Positions 1 through 5,241 of a stretch of DNA of 5,241 nt are shown one piece after another; the stretch's first letter is position 1; each line of letters starts with the position of its first letter. The notes beneath the pieces are model-generated. The model made no database searches and was not told the DNA's origin. It was given only the letters and a program-made list of their open reading frames with translations. Position numbers and translations under genes: made by a program. The stretch is from Verrucomicrobiota bacterium (GTDB lineage Bacteria > Verrucomicrobiota > Verrucomicrobiia > Verrucomicrobiales > Verrucomicrobiaceae). The stretch spans positions 1 to 5,241 of the forward strand of contig JAIOQF010000347.1 in assembly GCA_021413535.1 (NCBI GenBank), written 5' to 3'.

Positions 1-1127
<1,127 letters not shown>

Positions 1128-1144
1128 CGCAAAGTAGTTCAGAA

Positions 1145-1183
1145 CTTTAGCTCAAACTCAGCGCACTTGATCACGAGCTAAAG
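1145..1183. repeat. 9-bp perfect inverted repeat after accC
   Basis: The arms CTTTAGCTC (1145-1153) and GAGCTAAAG (1175-1183) are exact reverse complements separated by 21 bases, starting 18 bp after the accC stop. The right arm can also fold on itself: 1171-1190 forms 8-9 bp arms around a very short loop with one mismatch, which becomes a G-U pair in the minus-strand RNA. Five T's follow at 1199-1203, about 15 bp past the stem, too far for a standard intrinsic terminator. It could be a weak or bidirectional transcription end between the convergent genes, or chance. Confidence 0.35.
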
Positions 1184-1235
1184 CTCATGACTACATTCTT
1201 TTTGTCCGCGCTAAACGGATCGCGATACGCCGCTC

Positions 1236-1263
1236 CTGATCCTGATTCCACGAGTCATATAAT
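1236..1263 (+). promoter_or_regulatory. Candidate promoter with exact TATAAT, antisense to rsuA
   Basis: A perfect TATAAT lies at 1258-1263, with a weak -35-like CTGATC (1236-1241) 16 bp upstream. An ATG follows exactly 8 bp after the box (1272), but that frame ends after seven codons (MPQEAPS). Transcription from here would run antisense into the 3' end of rsuA at 1337. The spacing to the ATG equals that at the other start sites in this window. One exact hexamer in about 5 kb can occur by chance, so this is tentative. Confidence 0.25.
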
Positions 1264-1336
1264 CTGCCGCCATGCCGCAGGAAGCACCATCCTGATCCAA
1301 TCCTCGCCCGATACTTGTCCGAGGGACGGAATCTCA

Positions 1337-2044
1337 TCAACCGGGTGTGATTTTGACGGACTTAACTTCCCTGTCTGTCAGTGGTCGCCACTGGCCGGGG
1401 GCGAGACCGGGGGGAAGTTCGATCTGGCCTATGCTCTGACGGTGAAGGCAGATCACGCGATTGTTCACACGATGGAACATGCGTTTGACCTGATGATAAC
1501 GGCCTTCGTGCAGAGTGAGGCGGGCTTTGTGATCGGATAAGATTTCGAGTTCGGCGGGCAGAGTGGTGATGTCTTCGGTAGGGAAATGAAATCCGCGCGC
1601 GAAAGCTTCGATGGCTTCGTGCAGGATGGGTTCACGGGTTTCGACGAGATAAACTTTGGACACTTTGTTGCCTGGATCCATGAGGCTTTTCGACCAGCGG
1701 CCATCATTGGTGAGAAACAGGAGACCGGAGGTGCTGCGATCCAGTCTGCCGGCGATGTGGAGGGTGTGTTTGTCGGGATCGTCGATGAGATCAATCACGG
1801 TGGGATGCTGGTCGTCCACGGTCGCGCTAAGGACGCCGACGGGTTTGTGGAGCATGAGATAAAGTGCGCGCTGTGGCTCTTGCACCACGGCGTCATCAAT
1901 CTCGATGCGCATGAAACGATCCGCCTCGTGATGCGAGTTGGTGACGATGATGCCATCTACTTTCACGCGCCGCGCAGCGATGAGGATATGCGCGGCCTTT
2001 CGCCCGATGCTGGCGTGACTGGCGATCGAACGGTCGAGCTTCAT
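1337..2044 (-). CDS. rsuA: 16S rRNA pseudouridine synthase, RsuA family
   Basis: The 235-residue protein is close in length to E. coli RsuA (231), which converts U516 of 16S rRNA to pseudouridine during small-subunit assembly. Residues 1-60 form an S4-type RNA-binding domain (MKLDRSIASHASIGRKAAH, then RRVKVDGIIV). The catalytic domain has the family signatures LYLMLHKPVGVLSAT (61-75), HPTVIDLI, and GRLDRSTSGLLFLTNDG with the catalytic aspartate at 102, the same position as in E. coli RsuA. It ends with KVYLVE, EGRYHQVKRMF (180-190) and LAPGQWRPLT. All key motifs are intact. The ATG at 2044 is the only usable start, because an in-frame TGA lies 12 codons upstream with no other start codon between. 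No good Shine-Dalgarno sequence precedes it, but a promoter-like pair sits close to the ATG. It is convergent with accC and divergent from the metal-binding protein gene. The RsuA subfamily is preferred over RluB/E/F because of the length and overall similarity; the exact target uridine is inferred. Confidence 0.95.
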   Translation of the reverse strand: MKLDRSIASHASIGRKAAHILIAARRVKVDGIIVTNSHHEADRFMRIEIDDAVVQEPQRALYLMLHKPVGVLSATVDDQHPTVIDLIDDPDKHTLHIAGRLDRSTSGLLFLTNDGRWSKSLMDPGNKVSKVYLVETREPILHEAIEAFARGFHFPTEDITTLPAELEILSDHKARLTLHEGRYHQVKRMFHRVNNRVICLHRQSIGQIELPPGLAPGQWRPLTDREVKSVKITPG

Positions 2045-2052
2045 GCGCTGGC

Positions 2053-2081
2053 TCGTTACCTTTGCATGGAGCTGCGGTCAA
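2053..2081 (-). promoter_or_regulatory. Candidate rsuA promoter (leaderless geometry)
   Basis: On the minus strand a -35-like TTGACC (complement of 2076-2081) is followed by a 17-bp spacer and a -10-like TAACGA (complement of 2053-2058), then 8 bp and the rsuA ATG. The -35 matches five of six consensus bases; the -10 keeps the first T and A but lacks the last T. The -35 hexamer, the spacer and the distance to the ATG are identical to those upstream of the gene at 3033. The expected transcript start is at or within a base or two of the ATG. Confidence 0.45.
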
Positions 2082-2192
2082 ATTTCTCGCGCCCGATAAC
2101 ACTGCCGCCTTCGTCACATTTGATCTACCGAACCGCGCCGAACCGAGAGGCGCAGCATCCCCCATAAAGGAACGGAGCGATGCAAAGTCGCG

Positions 2193-2218
2193 CCTATGTG
2201 TCTTTGTGCCTTCGTGTG
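2193..2218. repeat. Three tandem 8-9 bp GTG-rich units in the divergent intergenic region
   Basis: Three near-identical units stand in a row: CCTATGTGT (2193-2201), CTTTGTGC (2202-2209) and CTTCGTGTG (2210-2218), followed by AAAATT. A small gcga/tcgc inverted repeat (about 2177-2190) lies just to the left. From memory, similar CTTTGTGTCTTTGTGCCTT-like stretches occur between genes in many bacterial genomes, so this may be one copy of a dispersed non-coding repeat. No function is claimed. Confidence 0.4.
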
Positions 2219-2236
2219 AAAATTTAACGTGCTTTC

Positions 2237-2252
2237 CAGCATAGAAATGCTG
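2237..2252. other. Perfect 6-bp hairpin in the rsuA / metal-binding gene divergent region
   Basis: CAGCAT (2237-2242), loop AGAA, and ATGCTG (2247-2252) form a perfect stem. ACGT at 2227-2230 and 2253-2256 could extend the pairing across a one-sided 6-base bulge. An A/T-rich stretch with seven T's lies at 2270-2281. No plus-strand gene lies immediately upstream, so a terminator role has no obvious client. An operator for the gene at 2331 is possible. The rest of 2045-2330 holds two direct copies of CCGAACCG (2128-2145 region) and a GCGCC/GGCGC inverted repeat (2135-2153), but no gene was found. Confidence 0.3.
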
Positions 2253-2316
2253 ACGTGGTATCCTGCGATTTATTATTTTTTGAGTTCGTTGTAAGGTTGC
2301 TTGCGGCTGATCCGTC

Positions 2317-2322
2317 TAGTTT
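2317..2322 (+). promoter_or_regulatory. Candidate -10 box of the metal-binding protein gene
   Basis: TAGTTT ends exactly 8 bp before the ATG at 2331. The 10 bases from 2316 (CTAGTTTCTT) match 8 of 10 bases at the same distance from the ATG of the gene at 3033 (CTAGTCTCTC). The first T, the A and the last T of the -10 consensus are present. No convincing -35 hexamer sits 17 bp upstream; TTGCTT at 2297 would give a spacer of only 14 bp. There is no Shine-Dalgarno sequence before the ATG, consistent with a leaderless start. Confidence 0.35.
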
Positions 2323-2330
2323 CTTCTACT

Positions 2331-2816
2331 ATGAAAACATCCATTATCACCCTTCTCGCCATCTTTGCCGTCACCTTCGCCGCACGCGCTGAATCGTCAG
2401 TCACTCTCACCGGCGTGCATAATTGCTGCAAGGGCTGCGCCAATGGAATCACCAAAGCTGTCACCAGTGTCGCCGGTGCCACCTGCACGGCTGACAAAGG
2501 TTCCGTCACCATCACTGCGAAGAGCGAAGCTGACGCCAAGATGGCTGTGACCGCTTTGCTCGATGCCGGTTACTTCGGCGAAGGCGCGACCGCTGGAACC
2601 GCCAGTGAAGTCAAAGCCAAATCAGTCACCGTCGAAGGGGTGCATCTGTGCTGCGGCAAGTGTGTGACTGCATTCAACAAGGCCGCCACCGCTGCCGGTG
2701 CGACAAAAACTAACGCTGTGAAAGACGCCAAGTCCGTCACGGTCGAAGGCGATCTTTCCCCCAAGGAATTGCTCACCGCGCTGAACAAGGGCGGACTCAA
2801 CGGCAAGGTGAAGTAA
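2331..2816 (+). CDS. Secreted protein with two HMA-like metal-binding repeats (HxCCxxC motif)
   Basis: The 161-residue product starts with a clear Sec signal peptide: MKTS, a hydrophobic stretch (5-17), then ARA at 18-20 with cleavage expected before Glu21. The ATG at 2331 is preferred over an in-frame TTG at 2301 because it places this signal at the N-terminus. Two repeats follow (about 23-83 and 98-161), each with the beta-alpha-beta-beta-alpha pattern of the ferredoxin-like heavy-metal-associated fold. Repeat 1 has GVHNCCKGC (28-36) and repeat 2 has GVHLCCGKC (103-111), where classical HMA domains such as MerP or Atx1 have GMxCxxC. The histidine and doubled cysteine are conserved in both, suggesting they bind metal. 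The likely location is the periplasm or outer surface, as a metal carrier, buffer or sensor; the metal (Cu, Zn, Hg or other) cannot be read from sequence. No P-type ATPase, metal regulator or oxidase gene is adjacent, so context does not help. It is probably monocistronic. Fold confidence is fair, function open. Confidence 0.85.
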   Translation: MKTSIITLLAIFAVTFAARAESSVTLTGVHNCCKGCANGITKAVTSVAGATCTADKGSVTITAKSEADAKMAVTALLDAGYFGEGATAGTASEVKAKSVTVEGVHLCCGKCVTAFNKAATAAGATKTNAVKDAKSVTVEGDLSPKELLTALNKGGLNGKVK

Positions 2817-2879
2817 GGCTGGCTGGCAGAGTGAGTTAGTCTTGCGCATGCAATATCAAGGAAGAGGGACGCCACCGTT

Positions 2880-2910
2880 CCCCATTAACTGGGGCCGAGG
2901 CGACCCCAGT
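2880..2910. other. Two mutually exclusive hairpins between the metal-binding gene and the TPR gene
   Basis: Hairpin A pairs CCCCA (2880-2884) with TGGGG (2890-2894) across a 5-base loop. Hairpin B pairs ACTGGGG (2888-2894) with CCCCAGT (2904-2910) across a 9-base loop. They share 2890-2894, so only one can form at a time. No T-run follows, so neither is a standard intrinsic terminator, although hairpin B is 71 bp past the stop at 2816 and could still act in 3'-end formation. A longer pairing of TGCTCC (about 2918-2923) with GGAGCA (about 2948-2953) follows. The rest of 2817-2995 shows no gene. Confidence 0.4.
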
Positions 2911-2995
2911 CCTTGGGTGCTCCGAATCTTATCTGACCGTTGGCTCAGGAGCATCGCTGTTGGAAGCATGACCGCGTCTAGGCTGTGCATAGTTT

Positions 2996-3024
2996 TTGAC
3001 CCACGCTGTCAGCGGTCCTAGTCT
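2996..3024 (+). promoter_or_regulatory. Candidate promoter of the TMTC-like TPR gene (leaderless geometry)
   Basis: TTGACC (2996-3001), a 17-bp spacer and TAGTCT (3019-3024) lie 8 bp before the ATG at 3033. The -35 matches five of six consensus bases; the -10 keeps the first T, the A and the last T. The -35 sequence and all spacings are the same as for rsuA. No Shine-Dalgarno sequence lies in front of the ATG. Transcription is expected to start at or within a base or two of it, and this supports the choice of start. Confidence 0.5.
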
Positions 3025-3032
3025 CTCGCCCC

Positions 3033-5241
3033 ATGAGCCGCAAGAAAGCCCGCCGGAACAAGAAAGACCTTCCGGTCGAAAAACCCGTCAAAGTTTCGCC
3101 TCCTTGGCAGAAGTGGCTGCCGATAATGATTATCGGTCTGGCAGGCTTGCTGGTCTATGCGAATAGCTTTCAAGGCCCTTTTGTTTTTGATGACAATGAG
3201 GCCATCAGAGACAACCAGACGATCCGGAATCTGGCTTCCATCGGCCGGGTTCTGTTCCCGGAAACTGGAGCCATCGCCAAGGGTGTCACCGTGGAAGGCC
3301 GGCCCTTGCTGAATCTAAGTTTCGCCATCAATCACGCGATGGGTGGAACAGAGGTTTGGGGTTATCACGCGGGGAATTTGCTCATTCATGTGCTCGCGGG
3401 GCTGACCCTATACGGCATTGTGCGTCGGACGCTGCTGCGGGTTCTGTCGCCGGAGCGGCAAAATTCCGCGCCGTGGTTGTCGCTGGCAGTGGCCTTGCTC
3501 TGGGTGGTGCATCCGCTGCAAACGGAATCGGTAACTTACATGGTGCAGCGCGCGGAGTCGCTGGTGGGGCTGCTTTACTTGCTCACGCTGTATTGTTTCA
3601 TTCGCGGGGCCGACGGAGCACGCGGATGGCTGGCGGGCGCTGTGGCGTTGTGCGCGCTGGGCATGACGGCCAAGGAAGTCATGGCCACGGCTCCGCTGGT
3701 GGTTTTGTTTTACGACTGGGTTTTTGTCAGCGGCTCCATTCGTCAGATCTGGCGGGAGCGGGGAGTTTTTTATCTGGCGCTGTTTTCCACCTGGGTGCTG
3801 CTGGCGACGATCTTGCTGGGAACGGGCGGTTCGAATCTGGACATCTTGAAGAAAATGTTTTCGGCGGAGGGCGCGCCGAGTTCGGCCAAAGACATCATCA
3901 GCGGGATGAGTTGGTGGGAATACGCGCAGACACAGTTTGGAACGGTGCTGCATTACTTGCGCCTGTGTGTCTGGCCGCGCCCTTTGGTTTTTGATTACGG
4001 CACGGAAGCGGTGCAAGGCTTCTGGGATATTGTGCCGGCAGCGCTGCTGGTGCTGCTGTTGTTCGCCGCGACGGTGTATGGCGTGTGGCGCAGGCATTGG
4101 GCTGGATTTGCCGGGGCGTTTTTCTTTTTGATTCTGGCGCCGACTACTAGCGTGGTGCCGACGAACCAGACCACGGCCGAGCACCGCATGTATCTGCCGC
4201 TGGCGGCGGTGCTGTCGCTGTTGGTGGCGGGAGGCTATGCCGCGTGGTGCAAATTGCAGGAGAAGATAGCGCGCGACGGAAAGTTGCCCGCAGCGACCGC
4301 GTGGATTCCGCCTGCACTGCTGGTGGCGCTCATCGCCTTGGGACTGGGTGTGCAAACGTTCTGGCGCAATCGCGATTACCAGTCGGAGTATGTCATCTGG
4401 CAGGATACCGTTCAGAAAAAACCCGCCAACGCCCGGGCGCACAACAATCTGGCATTTTTCACGCTGATGCAAAAAGGGCAGGTGGAGGAGGCCATCGCTC
4501 ATTACCAAAAGGCGCTGGAGCTCAAGCCGGATTACGCGGACGCCCACAAAAATCTCAGCGTGACCTATCTGCAATATGGACAGGTGGACGAGGCAATTTT
4601 TCATGCCCGGAAAGTATTGGAAATCAAACCGGATTACGCCGCCGCCCATTACGATCTGGGCAATGCCTTGATGCAAAAAAATCAGGTGGACGAAGCGATT
4701 GATCATTACGAGCAAGCTCTGGAGATCAAACCGGATTACGCGGAGGCCTGCTACAACCTCGGCAACGCCCTGTTCCAAAAGGGAGAGGTGGACAAGGCGA
4801 TCGCAATTTTTCAGAAAGCCTTGGAATTGAAACCACATTATCCGGAGGCTCTCAACAATCTGGGCGCTTCCTTCCTGCAAAAAGGCCAGATTGATCAGGC
4901 GATTCTTCATTTTCAGAAAGCCCGCGAGATCGCCCCTGATCTGCCGGACGCCAGCTACAATCTGGGCAATGCCTATCTGCAAAAAGGCCGGGTGAACGAG
5001 TCCATCGCTCAATTTCAGGAGGCATTGGAACTCAAGCCCGATTACGTCCTGGCCCATCTGAATCTCGGCAACGTCCTCCTGCAGGCCGGGCGAGTGGATG
5101 AAGCGATGGTGCATTACGAACTCGCCATCAAGTTCAACCCTGCGGAGCTCGGCGCGCTGAACAATCTGGCCTGGATCATGGCGACCAGTCCTGAGTCATC
5201 GCGCCGCAACGGCACGCGGGCGCTGGCGCTGGCGCAACAAG
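3033..5241 (+). CDS. TMTC-like polytopic membrane protein with C-terminal TPRs (3' end outside window)
   Basis: 736 residues are visible with no stop. A basic N-terminus (RKKARRNKK) leads into TM1 (about 27-46). A non-cytoplasmic loop with FVFDDNEAI (Asp53-Asp54) follows, then GRPLLNLSFAINH (89-101) and YHAGNLLIH (111-119). Next come TM segments around HPLQTESVTYMVQRAESL (160-177), GMTAKE (210-215) and FYDW (226-229), then EHRMYLPL (383-390), about 11-12 TM helices in all up to residue 445. This order resembles the TMTC family and GT-C glycosyltransferases, where acidic residues in the first external loop are catalytic. Animal TMTCs are O-mannosyltransferases; bacterial homologues are mostly annotated only as TPR proteins, so transferase activity on a lipid-linked sugar donor is inference. 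Residues 467-705 hold seven TPRs, followed by a degenerate unit (NNLAWIMATSPESSRRNG) that probably lies near the C-terminus. The TPRs likely face the periplasm and bind protein. The ATG at 3033 is preferred because it fits the promoter and the positively charged N-terminus. Confidence 0.9.
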   Translation, partial: MSRKKARRNKKDLPVEKPVKVSPPWQKWLPIMIIGLAGLLVYANSFQGPFVFDDNEAIRDNQTIRNLASIGRVLFPETGAIAKGVTVEGRPLLNLSFAINHAMGGTEVWGYHAGNLLIHVLAGLTLYGIVRRTLLRVLSPERQNSAPWLSLAVALLWVVHPLQTESVTYMVQRAESLVGLLYLLTLYCFIRGADGARGWLAGAVALCALGMTAKEVMATAPLVVLFYDWVFVSGSIRQIWRERGVFYLALFSTWVLLATILLGTGGSNLDILKKMFSAEGAPSSAKDIISGMSWWEYAQTQFGTVLHYLRLCVWPRPLVFDYGTEAVQGFWDIVPAALLVLLLFAATVYGVWRRHWAGFAGAFFFLILAPTTSVVPTNQTTAEHRMYLPLAAVLSLLVAGGYAAWCKLQEKIARDGKLPAATAWIPPALLVALIALGLGVQTFWRNRDYQSEYVIWQDTVQKKPANARAHNNLAFFTLMQKGQVEEAIAHYQKALELKPDYADAHKNLSVTYLQYGQVDEAIFHARKVLEIKPDYAAAHYDLGNALMQKNQVDEAIDHYEQALEIKPDYAEACYNLGNALFQKGEVDKAIAIFQKALELKPHYPEALNNLGASFLQKGQIDQAILHFQKAREIAPDLPDASYNLGNAYLQKGRVNESIAQFQEALELKPDYVLAHLNLGNVLLQAGRVDEAMVHYELAIKFNPAELGALNNLAWIMATSPESSRRNGTRALALAQQ
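4431..5147 (+). repeat. Seven in-phase TPR units (102-105 bp period)
   Basis: Within the gene at 3033, seven TPRs of 34 residues (the first has 35) occupy residues 467-501, 502-535, 536-569, 570-603, 604-637, 638-671 and 672-705. The consensus is roughly A-x-A-x-x-N-L-G-N-A-L-x-Q-K-G-x-V-D-E-A-I-x-H-Y. Units end in LELKPDY or similar. Some identity is retained in the DNA: ATCAAACCGGATTACGC occurs at 4623-4639 and again at 4725-4741, exactly 102 bp apart. That suggests fairly recent unit duplication or conversion. A degenerate eighth unit follows at 706-736. Confidence 0.92.

Noticed and set aside
1145..1203. Intrinsic terminator for accC
   Set aside because: The loop is 21 bases and the T-run lies about 15 bp beyond the stem, so it does not meet the usual terminator pattern. 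It is kept only as an inverted repeat.
1187..1540. 117-residue open frame on the plus strand across the accC/rsuA gap
   Set aside because: More than half overlaps rsuA in antisense. It has no ribosome site or recognisable domain, and the composition looks random.
2062..2073. Four-codon upstream frame ATG CAA AGG TAA (minus strand) before rsuA as a regulatory leader peptide
   Set aside because: It falls between the proposed -35 and -10 boxes, so it would not be transcribed from that promoter. Such short frames are common by chance.
1586..2167. 193-residue open frame on the plus strand
   Set aside because: It is a shadow of rsuA; the sense-strand protein has all the pseudouridine synthase motifs.
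2301..2330. Upstream TTG start that would add ten residues to the metal-binding protein
   Set aside because: It would place a charged extension before a well-formed signal peptide and would read through the -10-like TAGTTT box. The ATG at 2331 fits better.
3356..3994. 212-residue Gly/Ala-rich open frame on the plus strand
   Set aside because: It is a different frame inside the TMTC-like gene, with low-complexity composition and no domain.
3408..5114. 568-residue open frame on the minus strand
   Set aside because: It lies wholly antisense to the TMTC-like/TPR gene. Its repetitive 'LVHLxFLQxGxAQIV' pattern is the reverse-strand image of the TPR units, and the remainder is Arg/Gln/His-rich with no recognisable domain.
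4431..5147. CRISPR-like or tandem DNA repeat array
   Set aside because: The 102-bp periodicity is protein-level TPR repetition within an uninterrupted reading frame. There are no constant repeats with unique spacers.

Overview
The window reads as ordinary chromosomal DNA from a fairly GC-rich bacterium, most likely in the Planctomycetota-Verrucomicrobiota group, with Verrucomicrobiota as the best guess. Two family-level observations point there, and both rest on recollection rather than a search. One is a secreted protein with two heavy-metal-associated-like repeats carrying an H-x-C-C-x-x-C motif. The other is a large membrane protein joining a TMTC-like multi-pass region to TPRs and ending in a 'NNLAW..ATSP' segment. 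No mobile element, RNA gene or CRISPR array was seen.

Layout: (1) 1-1127 (+) is the 3' four-fifths of accC, the biotin carboxylase subunit of acetyl-CoA carboxylase. (2) 1128-1336 is a convergent intergenic gap with a 9-bp inverted repeat and an exact TATAAT box pointing antisense into rsuA. (3) 1337-2044 (-) is rsuA, a 16S rRNA pseudouridine synthase. (4) 2045-2330 is a divergent intergenic region with the candidate promoters of rsuA and of the next gene, plus a triplicated GTG-rich element and a hairpin. (5) 2331-2816 (+) is a small secreted protein with two HMA-like repeats. (6) 2817-3032 is intergenic, with two mutually exclusive hairpins and a good candidate promoter. (7) 3033-5241 (+) is a TMTC-like polytopic membrane protein with at least seven C-terminal TPRs, cut off by the window end.

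The genes do not form a pathway and are probably four separate transcription units: accC would come from an upstream promoter, expected with accB, and each of the others has its own upstream gap.

The most interesting signal is in the promoters. rsuA and the TPR protein share the exact geometry TTGACC - 17 bp - TAnnnn - 8 bp - ATG, with no convincing Shine-Dalgarno sequence. The metal-binding gene has a matching TAGTTT box 8 bp before its ATG. A fourth site (TATAAT, 8 bp, ATG) sits in the accC/rsuA gap. At this spacing transcription would begin at or within a base or two of the start codon, so the mRNAs may be leaderless. This is inference from four sites in one window.
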